DNA from: Terriglobus saanensis SP1PR4
GTDB taxonomy: Bacteria; Acidobacteriota; Terriglobia; Terriglobales; Acidobacteriaceae
NCBI RefSeq assembly: GCF_000179915.2
Contig: NC_014963.1
Span: 4,092,001-4,156,000 of the forward strand
Reading direction: 5' to 3'
Length of the DNA: 64,000 nt
Below are positions 40,818-48,906 of this stretch, piece by piece. The notes under the pieces are model-generated. The model searched no databases. It had not been told where the DNA came from and worked only from the letters and a program-made list of their open reading frames with translations. The translations under genes were made by a program, and so were the position numbers. The number at the start of each line of letters is the position of its first letter. Within the stretch, counting starts at the first letter, position 1.

Positions 40818-40994
40818 ATGAAAAACATTGTTCGCGCCTTCGTAATCGCCCTCGTCCTCACAGGCTCTGCCGCAACCGCCTACACCGCAAACTCCGGAGC
40901 CATCGTTACGAACGCGACCACTGTCAGCGCCATTCCCAAGCCCACCTGCCCCTTGGATGACCCCAACCACTGCGGTATGGGACAGAATCGCTAA
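40818..40994 (+). CDS. Small secreted peptide, 58 residues
   Basis: A short gene with a strong CGGGAG ribosome site nine bases before ATG 40818. The product opens with a basic signal (MKNIVRAFVIALVLTGSAA) and cleavage near ATAYT; the mature part is about 35 residues and ends with two cysteines (KPTCPLDDPNHCGMG), which could form one disulphide. No homologous function recognised; it may be a cell-envelope or signalling peptide. It lies in a region with an AT-rich upstream segment suggestive of a promoter. Confidence 0.6.
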   Translation: MKNIVRAFVIALVLTGSAATAYTANSGAIVTNATTVSAIPKPTCPLDDPNHCGMGQNR

Positions 40995-41079
40995 TCTTCG
41001 TTTTTTGTTCTGGAATTCCCCAATTTAGTCATTGCCCGTCGACATCTGCTTCGCTATCCTTCCAACTAGGAGCGGGCAG

Positions 41080-41988
41080 ATGTCGACAAAGGCATGTTTG
41101 GATCTCTTGGGAATGCTGGAAATCGGTCTCAGCCTGGCTGCGATCTTTTATCTGGTTCGCTCTGAGTCCGCCCGCGAGTATTGGTCTCTAACCTCTCTTT
41201 TGTCCGTCAGAGTCGCTGCAGCCATAATCGGTCTAACGCTTGACCTCATGGCCGGCCACTTGATCAGCGGCCTGCATGCTTACGTGTCGTATTTCTTTGT
41301 TTATTGGATCGGTTTCGGCATCGAGACGCTTCTAGGCGTCCTGACGATTTACAGTATCTATCGTTCTGCCATGGCACCGCTCAAGGGTCTTCAAACTCTG
41401 GGCATGTTAATGTTCAAATGGGCAGCAGCCATCTCGACCGTGGTTGCCCTTGCAATTTCTATTGGACCCCGCGTCAGGACAACGAGCTTTCTCATCTCTG
41501 CGGTAAGCCAAATGCAGCGCGCCAGCAGCGTTTTAACGCTCAGCCTTCTTCTTTTCGTCTGCTTTGCCATTCGTCCGATGGGTCTGTCGTATCGCAGTCG
41601 CATCTTTGGCGTGAGTCTCGGTCTAGGTGTGATCTCTACGCTCAATATGATCCAGTCGGCGTGGCTGACGAGCAACCACTCCCTCTACACTGTCTTCAAT
41701 TTCGTGGATGCCTGCGCCGTCTGCGCGACCCTGGGTATCTGGATCCGTTATTTCGCGATGCCGGAGCCGGCACGCCGCATGATCCTGCTTCCCACCACCT
41801 CCCCGTTCCTGCGTTGGAACCAGATCTCCGAGATCCTGGGTCACAACCCTGGCTTCGTCGCAGTCGGTGGCTTACCTCCTGGCATCCTTGCTCCAGCCGA
41901 GCTTGAGATCATGCGTCGCGCCTCAGCGGCCAAGACAGCCAGTGCTTCTGCGTCCCAGATGGTCTCCGCCTCAAGCTCCGCCGCCTAA
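41080..41988 (+). CDS. Seven-helix membrane protein, unknown function
   Basis: Protein of 302 residues with about seven hydrophobic helices through residue 230, then a soluble tail with NQISEILGHNPGFVAVGG and an alanine/serine-rich end. I do not recognise the family. ATG 41080 is chosen because AGGAG lies about eight bases before it and the earlier open frame looks unrelated. It is followed after 16 bases by the R1 repeat cluster. Confidence 0.7.
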   Translation: MSTKACLDLLGMLEIGLSLAAIFYLVRSESAREYWSLTSLLSVRVAAAIIGLTLDLMAGHLISGLHAYVSYFFVYWIGFGIETLLGVLTIYSIYRSAMAPLKGLQTLGMLMFKWAAAISTVVALAISIGPRVRTTSFLISAVSQMQRASSVLTLSLLLFVCFAIRPMGLSYRSRIFGVSLGLGVISTLNMIQSAWLTSNHSLYTVFNFVDACAVCATLGIWIRYFAMPEPARRMILLPTTSPFLRWNQISEILGHNPGFVAVGGLPPGILAPAELEIMRRASAAKTASASASQMVSASSSAA

Positions 41989-42004
41989 ACTTCAGATACC
42001 TCCG

Positions 42005-42232
42005 TGCCCCATTCTTTCGCGCGCTCTTTGCGCGAAAGAATGGGGTCGCGCAGAGCGCACCAACCAGATCTATCTCGAAGGACAGGACAGGTGCCCATAC
42101 ATCGCGCTCTTTGCAATGTATGGGGTATGCGTGGAGCGCATCCAAAAGATCTTCGTACAACCCGGAGTTAGTGTTTCCGCTCCGAACTCCACCTTTGTCA
42201 TCCCGTAGCGCAGCGAAGGGATCTGCTGTCCA
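42005..42232. repeat. R1/R2 mosaic repeat cluster
   Basis: An R1 hairpin half (42005-42080, with GTGCCCCATTCTTTCGCGCG and GCGAAAGAATGGGG giving an unusually long stem) is followed by an R2-type fragment (about 42093-42160, GTGCCCATACATCGC...GCAATGTATGGGG) and then a reversed R1 tail (42192-42232, TTTGTCATCCCGTAGCGCAGCG). The mosaic suggests recombination between the two repeat families. Confidence 0.8.
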
Positions 42233-42258
42233 GCCACCCGTATCACTCCCTAAGCCAC

Positions 42259-42296
42259 AAACAAAAGAGCCGCACCCCGAAGGGTGCGGCTCTTTG
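42259..42296 (-). terminator. Strong terminator after rpsA
   Basis: GAGCCGCACCC (42267-42277) pairs perfectly with GGGTGCGGCTC (42282-42292), an 11-bp stem with loop CGAA, and on the minus strand is followed by TTTTGTTTG. It lies 14 bases beyond the rpsA stop and is a textbook intrinsic terminator. Confidence 0.9.
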
Positions 42297-42309
42297 TACT
42301 CCAAGGAAA

Positions 42310-44220
42310 CTACTCGTTTTCTGAGCGCTTCCAGTTGATCAGGTCACCCAGAGTCGTGGTGGAAGACGATCCAGACGACTGGTTCTCGCGCTTTCCATCC
42401 TTGGAAGGAGCCTTGTAGCTCTCGACCTCGGCACGGCTAGCTTCTTCGCCGATTCCGCGGAGGCTGAGACCCACCTTCTTCTCTTCCTGGCTCATCTTCA
42501 CGATCTTGAACTCCATCTCCTGGCCAGGCTCAAGCGTGACTGGCTGATGCAGTTCGTTGACCGCTTCGGAGACGTGGCAGAGACCCTCAACGCCCTCGGC
42601 AATCTCGACAAACGTACCGAACTGCGCCGAACGAAGGACCTTGCCCTTCACCACATCGCCTACGCGATGCTGCGCGAAGAACGTATCCCAGACATCGGGC
42701 TCAAGCTGCTTCACACCGAGCGAAAGGCGGCGATTCTCCGGCTCTACGCCCAGGACCACAGCGCGAACCTTCTCGCCCTTCTTCAGGACCTCCGAAGGAT
42801 GCTTGATACGCTTCGTCCAGCTCAGGTTCGAGACATGCACGAGACCATCAATGCCATCTTCGATCTCGATGAATGCGCCGAAGTCCGTGAGGTTACGTAC
42901 ACGGCCTTCCACGATCTCACCGATCGGATACTTGTTCTCCAGCTGCTCCCACGGATTGTCCTGAAGCTGCTTCATGCCAAGAGAGATGCGACGATCGGTC
43001 GGATTCACAGCGAGGATGATCGTATCGGCCTCATCGCCCGGCTTGACCATCTTCGACGGATGCTTCATCCGCTTCGACCAGGTCATCTCCGAAACGTGAA
43101 CCAGGCCTTCAATGCCCTGCTCCAGCTCGACGAATGCGCCGTAGTCGGTCACGGAAAGAATGCGGCCCTTGACCTGTGCGCCGATCGGGTAACGCTCGAT
43201 CGCATCCAGCCATGGGTCAGGCGTCAGCTGCTTGAATCCAAGCGAAACGCGCTGCTTTTCCTTGTCGAACTTTAGAACCTTGACCTGAATCTCATCGCCC
43301 ACCTGGACCAGGTCGCGAGGATGCGTCAAACGGCCCCAGCTCATGTCGGTGATATGCAACAGGCCATCCAGGCCGCCCAAATCCACAAACGCGCCGTAGT
43401 CGGTCAGATTCTTCACGACACCCGTCATGATCGAACCCTCTTCCAACGTCTGCAGCGTGACATCCTTGCGCGAGTTCTGCTCCTCTTCGAGGATCTCCTT
43501 GCGCGAGATGACGACGTTGCCGCGCTTCTTGTTCAGCTTGATCACGCGAACGTCGAGCTGCTGACCAATATAGCTATCGAGATTGCGCACAGGGCGCACC
43601 TCAACCTGCGATCCCGGAAGGAACGCCTTGACGCCGATATCGACAGTCAAGCCACCTTTGACGCGAGAGAGAACCGTGCCGGTAACCGGCGCCTTGTCGG
43701 CACAAGCCTTCTCCAGCTGATCCCAAAGGCGATGACGCTGGGCCTTCTCGTACGAAACGAGATATCCGCCCTCCTGCTCTTCGCGCTCCACAACCACTTC
43801 CACGGCATCGCCCACGGCAAGCTTCGACTCGCCAGCGTGATCCAGCACCTGCTCCTTGGGGATCAAACCCTCGGACTTCAGGCCAATGTCGACCACCACA
43901 TGCTTATCGGTGATCTTCACTACGGTGCCAGTGACAACCTTGTCCTCTTCCATGGCGGATTGCGCAGCTTCCTTCTCTGCGGCCTGCTCACGGTCGAAGT
44001 TCTCCAACGCAGCAGCAAAATCGGCCGCATCGTAATCTGCGGCGTCAGGTGCTGTAGCATCGGCGATCGGCTCGACCGAAGCTTCCGGTGCGGGCGTCAC
44101 GACATGGTTGGTGGTGGCGGTTTCAGTCGACGGGGCTACTGCCGTCTCTTCGGTTGCGAGATTTTCAAGTTCGGTTGTCAGGGGTTTGCTCTCTGTATCA
44201 GGATTGGGGATGTTTGACAT
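42310..44220 (-). CDS. rpsA: 30S ribosomal protein S1
   Basis: RNA-binding ribosomal protein that helps recruit messages without strong ribosome sites. The 636-residue protein contains six S1 repeats, beginning VVTGTVVKITDKHVVVDIG (about 96) and ending DVVKGKVLRSAQFGTFVE; repeats 3-5 are the most alike (DYGAFVDLGG, DYGAFVELEQ, DFGAFIEIED). The first 90 residues are an acidic, alanine-rich extension not found in short S1 proteins, and the last 40 a basic, serine-rich tail. A 260-base 5' leader separates it from the EamA gene. A strong terminator follows. Confidence 0.97.
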   Translation of the reverse strand: MSNIPNPDTESKPLTTELENLATEETAVAPSTETATTNHVVTPAPEASVEPIADATAPDAADYDAADFAAALENFDREQAAEKEAAQSAMEEDKVVTGTVVKITDKHVVVDIGLKSEGLIPKEQVLDHAGESKLAVGDAVEVVVEREEQEGGYLVSYEKAQRHRLWDQLEKACADKAPVTGTVLSRVKGGLTVDIGVKAFLPGSQVEVRPVRNLDSYIGQQLDVRVIKLNKKRGNVVISRKEILEEEQNSRKDVTLQTLEEGSIMTGVVKNLTDYGAFVDLGGLDGLLHITDMSWGRLTHPRDLVQVGDEIQVKVLKFDKEKQRVSLGFKQLTPDPWLDAIERYPIGAQVKGRILSVTDYGAFVELEQGIEGLVHVSEMTWSKRMKHPSKMVKPGDEADTIILAVNPTDRRISLGMKQLQDNPWEQLENKYPIGEIVEGRVRNLTDFGAFIEIEDGIDGLVHVSNLSWTKRIKHPSEVLKKGEKVRAVVLGVEPENRRLSLGVKQLEPDVWDTFFAQHRVGDVVKGKVLRSAQFGTFVEIAEGVEGLCHVSEAVNELHQPVTLEPGQEMEFKIVKMSQEEKKVGLSLRGIGEEASRAEVESYKAPSKDGKRENQSSGSSSTTTLGDLINWKRSENE

Positions 44221-44481
44221 AAATTTGATGCGCGGTCCAGAACTTCGGATCTAGCTTTGCTCACTTTCTCTTCTCAACCTTGCGGCCCGTACTCGGAGGT
44301 CAGCAGACAGAGTCGACAGAAGTGCATCAGCAAAAGTAAAACCGAATTTCAGGAGGAGCCAGCGTCTTCAACGGTGCGCATTGGCTCTACTTGACTATAC
44401 CGCTCGCGATTGAGAAGCGTCAACGGTGACGCGCGCAAATCCTTTCCAATACACGGCCCAAAATGAAACGCACACACAATC

Positions 44482-45435
44482 TCAAACCCGCCGCGCGGCA
44501 ACAATATCCTCCGCCACCCGTGGCTTCGCCTTCGAAGCCGTCACGGTCGCCACCGCCAGCAGAATCACGCCCATCCCGACCCATTCCAGACCACGCAGCC
44601 GCTCTCCCAGAAAAATCGCTCCCAGCAGCACCGCCACAATCGGGTTCACATAGGCATAAGTAGCCACCTTTGCCACCGGAACGTGGTGCAGAAGATAGGT
44701 ATAGGCGCTGTATCCGATCAGCGATCCAAAGATCGCCAGCCAGAGCAGACCCAGCACAACCCCACGCGTCCAATGCGCGGTATGCCAGCCACCCAGGACC
44801 GAGCCGATCCCGATATTCGTCGCTCCGCCCATCAGCATCTGCCACGCACTGGCCACCATCGGATCCGCAGAAGAGGTCCACCGCCGCGCCACCACACTCC
44901 CCACCGCCCAACTCACACCACCCAGCATCAGGATCCCGCAGGCCAGCAAGACGCCGCCATTCGTCCCCTCAGGCAGATGCAGGCTCGGCCAAAGCAGAAG
45001 CACCATTCCTCCCACGCCCAGCGTCGTACCCACCCAACCCACACCATTCAAAGGCTCTCCGCCCGGCACCACCGTCTCCAGCAGAGCAATCAGGATCGGA
45101 ATCGAAGCCATAATCAGCGAAGCCATCCCCGAACTCACATACTGCTCGCCCCATGCCAGCAGTACGTTATTCCCTGTCAGCAGCATCAGCCCGATCACCA
45201 ACAGCCGCACCAGCTCGCGGCGAGAGACCCGCACGCTCTTCCCGCGCGCAGCCAGAATCGCCATCAACAGGCTTCCCGCAATCGCATACCGCAACCCCGA
45301 CGTAAACGCGGGCGAGATAAAACGCACCACATACCGGATCGCGACAAACGTCGACCCCCAGAAGAAATACACGCACCCAAACGCCACCAGAACCAGCAGA
45401 CGAGCGCGCTTCGCCTCTTTCTCGATCAACCCCAC
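44482..45435 (-). CDS. EamA-family (DMT) transporter
   Basis: Ten-helix drug/metabolite transporter, 317 residues, with two EamA repeats (first at about 15-150 starting GCVYFFWGSTFVAIRYVVRFI, second at about 165-300, GGVSWAVGSVVARRW ... SLIGYSAYTYLLHHVPVAKVATYAYVNPIVAVLLG). The substrate may be an amino acid or sugar metabolite. It starts GTG 45435 right after the upstream gene's stop, so the two are co-translated. No ATG near this position fits. Confidence 0.88.
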   Translation of the reverse strand: MGLIEKEAKRARLLVLVAFGCVYFFWGSTFVAIRYVVRFISPAFTSGLRYAIAGSLLMAILAARGKSVRVSRRELVRLLVIGLMLLTGNNVLLAWGEQYVSSGMASLIMASIPILIALLETVVPGGEPLNGVGWVGTTLGVGGMVLLLWPSLHLPEGTNGGVLLACGILMLGGVSWAVGSVVARRWTSSADPMVASAWQMLMGGATNIGIGSVLGGWHTAHWTRGVVLGLLWLAIFGSLIGYSAYTYLLHHVPVAKVATYAYVNPIVAVLLGAIFLGERLRGLEWVGMGVILLAVATVTASKAKPRVAEDIVAARRV

Positions 45436-46251
45436 TTAGCGCGCACCCCGCGAAGCCGCTACAGGCACCTCATACCGCACCAGCCCCAACGCCCACTCAA
45501 TCGCACCCTTGTACATCGCCTGCATCCGCGGGTCGTCCCAGTTCTCCACCGGATGCCCCAGCGTCGAATAAAATACCCTCCCCTTGCCCACCTGCTTCAC
45601 CCAGGTCACGGCAAAATCCTTGTCCGCACGATGGACTTTCTGGTTCGCCAGGTCCAGCTTGCTCGCATCCAGACGCATCAAAATGTGCACCTTGGACCGA
45701 TCCCAAAGCTTCTGCTGATAGATCTCGTCCGTCAGCACAAACTCCTTCGGCCACGCGCTCATGCCTGGAAACGCGCCGTCCTCCACCATAATCGGTGCCT
45801 GAAACGTGCCCCACGGATGCTCATCGAAGGTTCCGCCGACCATATCGACCCACTCCGGCCACTTCGTCCAGGTGATCGCCGCCGAATGCACCGCCACAAT
45901 GCCCTTGCCGTCTTCCTTCACAAACTGCAGTAAAGACGCATTGCGTTCCCCATCCATCTCCAGCGTCCCGCCGGTATAGAAGACGATCGCGTCGAAATCA
46001 TTCAGGTTTTTTGCGTTGTATTCGAGCTTCCTCTTCGTCAGCGGCTCGGTGTCAGTCCGCAGAGTCGTGTCCCACTCGCCACTCTCGCGCCCCATGCGCT
46101 CGATCACCGCCATGGCATGGCTCACCGACTCATGCCGATATCCCTTCTCTTCGCCAATCACCAGCAGATGCTTTTTCGGAACGGGCGCAACCTGTTGCGC
46201 CGCACACACTGCTACCTGAGTCAACACGAGCAGAAACAAGAACCTTCGCAT
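45436..46251 (-). CDS. Secreted ThuA-like protein
   Basis: Protein of 271 residues with a signal peptide ([19 protein letters not shown]) and a ThuA domain: [18 protein letters not shown], then [21 protein letters not shown] and late [28 protein letters not shown]. ThuA-like proteins are linked to trehalose and other sugar use; a reaction has not been settled. Operon partner of the EamA transporter, which starts directly after its stop codon. Divergent from ruvB. Confidence 0.85.
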   Translation of the reverse strand: MRRFLFLLVLTQVAVCAAQQVAPVPKKHLLVIGEEKGYRHESVSHAMAVIERMGRESGEWDTTLRTDTEPLTKRKLEYNAKNLNDFDAIVFYTGGTLEMDGERNASLLQFVKEDGKGIVAVHSAAITWTKWPEWVDMVGGTFDEHPWGTFQAPIMVEDGAFPGMSAWPKEFVLTDEIYQQKLWDRSKVHILMRLDASKLDLANQKVHRADKDFAVTWVKQVGKGRVFYSTLGHPVENWDDPRMQAMYKGAIEWALGLVRYEVPVAASRGAR

Positions 46252-46332
46252 CGCCGAATTTTACACACCTGCACACCGCTCCGAATCCAGGCATCTTGTT
46301 TCCAACAAGCCTTCGCCGTATCCTCGCCTTCA

Positions 46333-47400
46333 GTGGACTTTCGCACCCAAAAACGCTTCGACACCAACAAGACGCCCAAATCGGCAGAGGCCGACCGCAT
46401 CGTCTCAGCCTCCACCACGGACGACGACGCAGCCTTCGAGCTCAAACTCCGTCCGCATCACCTCCGTGAGTTCATCGGCCAGGAAAAGGCGAAAGAGCAG
46501 CTCGCCATCGCGCTTGAAGCTGCCAAGGCACGCGGCGAAGCCCTCGACCACGTCCTTCTCTTCGGACCTCCGGGGCTCGGCAAAACCACCCTCGCCACCA
46601 TCATCGCGAACGAGCTCGGCGTCGGCTACCAGCAGACCAGCGGCCCCGCCCTCCAGATCCAGGGCGACCTGACCGCCATCCTGACCAACCTTCGCGAACG
46701 GCAAGTCCTCTTCCTCGACGAGATCCACCGTCTCCAACCCGTCCTCGAAGAAAAGCTTTATACCGCGCTTGAGGATTACCAGCTCGACATCATCATCGGC
46801 CAGGGCCCCTCCGCGCGCACGCACGTCATGGAGATCCGGCCTTTTACCTTCGTCGCCGCCACCACACGCCCCGGCCTGCTCTCGTCGCCTCTGCGCTCAC
46901 GCTTCGGCATTCTCCTGCGCCTCGAGTTCTACACCGACGACGAACTTCGCTACATCGTCGAACGCTCCGCGGAAGTCATCGGCGTCACCATCGACCAGGA
47001 CGGCGCAGCCGAAATCGCCATGCGCTCCCGAGGCACCCCACGCATCGCTAACCGGCTCCTCCGCCGTGTCCGCGACTTCGCCGAAGTCCGCGCCAACGGC
47101 ACGATCGACCGCGAAACCGCGCAAAAGGCCCTTGCGATGCTGGAAGTCGACGCCCACGGCTTCGACGAACTGGATCGCCGCCTCCTCCGCACGATCATCG
47201 AAAAATACGACGGCGGCCCCGTCGGTCTGAATACCCTCGCCGCCGCGCTGGCCGAAGAAGAAGACGCCCTGGAAGAGGTCTACGAGCCCTTCCTCATCCA
47301 GATCGGCTTCCTCGACCGCACCCCCCGCGGCCGTGTCGCCACCCGCCTGGCCTACGAACACCTCGGCATCGAAATGCCCCGCAAAACCAGCCTTTTTTAG
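46333..47400 (+). CDS. ruvB: Holliday junction helicase subunit RuvB
   Basis: AAA+ motor of the RuvABC resolvasome. The 355-residue product has Walker [10 protein letters not shown], Walker B LFLDEIHR and the arginine-finger region SPLRSRFGI, with the C-terminal winged-helix domain ending [13 protein letters not shown]. No ATG lies near the natural N-terminus ([20 protein letters not shown]); GTG 46333 gives the expected length and is proposed, although no ribosome site is visible. The open frame running back to 46117 would add an unrelated segment. ruvA and ruvC are not adjacent. Confidence 0.93.
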   Translation: MDFRTQKRFDTNKTPKSAEADRIVSASTTDDDAAFELKLRPHHLREFIGQEKAKEQLAIALEAAKARGEALDHVLLFGPPGLGKTTLATIIANELGVGYQQTSGPALQIQGDLTAILTNLRERQVLFLDEIHRLQPVLEEKLYTALEDYQLDIIIGQGPSARTHVMEIRPFTFVAATTRPGLLSSPLRSRFGILLRLEFYTDDELRYIVERSAEVIGVTIDQDGAAEIAMRSRGTPRIANRLLRRVRDFAEVRANGTIDRETAQKALAMLEVDAHGFDELDRRLLRTIIEKYDGGPVGLNTLAAALAEEEDALEEVYEPFLIQIGFLDRTPRGRVATRLAYEHLGIEMPRKTSLF

Positions 47401-47573
47401 AGGTTGTCCCGCCGCGAGAGCAGATCCCACCAGACTGCCGATAGTGCGTCTTCAACAAACGATAAAAGAATCTGGATAAAGCCGACTCTGCAACGAACTT
47501 CGAATGGTAAGCTGGCGGCAATTTCTTCGAGCCAACGCGTCCGCTCCAGAAAAATTCTCAATTTTCCGCAGAC

Positions 47574-48704
47574 ATGCCCTTAGACAGTCCAGGAGCTACC
47601 CGTGGCCATAAGCACTACCCGGCGCTTGACGGGCTTCGGGGCGTGGCCATTCTTCTTGTCTTCATGTACCACTACTCCCCGCATCGAGGAACCGGGTGGC
47701 TTGTGTATCTTCCCAGTGGAAGCTGGATTGGCGTCGATATCTTCTTCGTACTCTCAGGTTTCCTCATCACGGGCATTCTGTATGACACGAAGGGCTCTGA
47801 ACACTTCCTTCGGAATTTTTACGTTCGCAGGGCTCTGCGACTCTTTCCCATCTATGCGATCTTCATCGCCGTGGTGCTGCTGATTACCAGGGGCCCCGTA
47901 GGACACTCCTGGCTCCTTACGCTGACCTACCTGCTCTACGGTTCAAATATCATTCGCTTCTTCCTGCCGGATTTCACTTCGATCGGGATGATCGAAGTGG
48001 GCCACCTGTGGTCTCTGGCGGTGGAAGAGCAGTTCTATATGCTCTGGCCCTGGATCGTGATCCTTCTCGCCAGTCGCCGACGGATCCTGACCGCAAGCCT
48101 CTACGGCTGTGCGGGAGCGTTGCTTCTGCGTCTGGTGTTGGCACACATTCCATTTCCGAACTATGAGTTTCTCTACCTCGAACTACCGACAAGAGCCGAT
48201 GCGCTTCTCTCAGGAGCAGCGCTCGCTATGCTGGTTCGGGATAAGCAGTGGATGGACAGGCTATCCATGGCTTACGTCCGGCTGATTGGAATCACTGCAG
48301 TACTCATTTTTGTTGCAATGTGCCTTTCTATTCACTCGTTTTCCTGGAAAATTGCGCCGGTCAACACCTGGGGTTTGTCACTGGTCGCGTTGGCGTCAGC
48401 GTGTACTCTGCTGCTCTCGCTGCAACCAGGATCGTGGACAAACCACGTTTTCTCCCATCGGACATTACGCTTCTTCGGAAAATACAGTTATGGGCTGTAT
48501 CTGTTGCATTACACTCCGGCGCATTACCTGAAGCGTTATTTCTATCCCCACCTGGCGAGCCATATCCACTCGGAGATGGCAACAGGCATCCTTTATTTCT
48601 TCCTGATTCTGGCCGCAAGCACGGGTCTGGCAGTACTGAGCTTCCGCTTGATTGAGGCGCCCTTTCTACGACTGAAATCAAAGTTTGAAATGGCCCGTCG
48701 CTGA
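47574..48704 (+). CDS. Acyltransferase 3 family membrane protein (OafA-like)
   Basis: Ten-helix enzyme, 376 residues, that moves acyl groups (often acetyl) onto surface polysaccharides or lipids. Marks are YPALDGLRGVAILLVFMYHY near residue 17 with the catalytic His, GVDIFFVLSGFLITGIL, LWSLAVEEQFYMLWPWIV and a C-terminal FGKYSYGLYLLHY. A second family member lies at 56012-57151. It is 173 bases from ruvB and followed by an R2 fragment. Confidence 0.9.
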   Translation: MPLDSPGATRGHKHYPALDGLRGVAILLVFMYHYSPHRGTGWLVYLPSGSWIGVDIFFVLSGFLITGILYDTKGSEHFLRNFYVRRALRLFPIYAIFIAVVLLITRGPVGHSWLLTLTYLLYGSNIIRFFLPDFTSIGMIEVGHLWSLAVEEQFYMLWPWIVILLASRRRILTASLYGCAGALLLRLVLAHIPFPNYEFLYLELPTRADALLSGAALAMLVRDKQWMDRLSMAYVRLIGITAVLIFVAMCLSIHSFSWKIAPVNTWGLSLVALASACTLLLSLQPGSWTNHVFSHRTLRFFGKYSYGLYLLHYTPAHYLKRYFYPHLASHIHSEMATGILYFFLILAASTGLAVLSFRLIEAPFLRLKSKFEMARR

Positions 48705-48720
48705 AAAGAGGAAACCCAAG

Positions 48721-48790
48721 AACCGGGTGCCCCATGTCTCGCTTTTGGGACATGGGTTATGCGCAAAGCGCATTGTTCGCTCGAAGAGCG
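48721..48790 (+). repeat. R2 repeat fragment
   Basis: ACCGGGTGCCCC followed by an ATGTCTCGCTTTTGGGACAT hairpin, then GGGTTATGCGCAAAGCGCATTG. It is the left half of R2; the right half with GGGGCACCC is missing. Lies after the acyltransferase gene. Confidence 0.65.
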
Positions 48791-48834
48791 ACCAACTTCA
48801 GTAAGCTGTGAAAGCCAGGGGAGGAGCACACAGT

Positions 48835-48906
48835 ATGGTCGTCCGTCTCATCCTCATCGTGGTCCTCGTCGTCATCCTCGCCCGCTTCTTCCGCAGAGGC
48901 CGTTGA
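48835..48906 (+). CDS. 23-residue hydrophobic mini-protein coupled to DUF2339
   Basis: A very short gene: ATG 48835 with a strong AGGGGAGGAG ribosome site eight bases before it, then 23 codons of nearly pure V/L/I (a single membrane helix, RLILIVVLVVILA) ending in a basic RFFRRGR tail. The TGA overlaps the DUF2339 ATG by one base (TGATG). The better ribosome site is on this mini-gene, so it may drive DUF2339 translation by coupling, or be a partner helix of the larger protein. Confidence 0.6.
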   Translation: MVVRLILIVVLVVILARFFRRGR

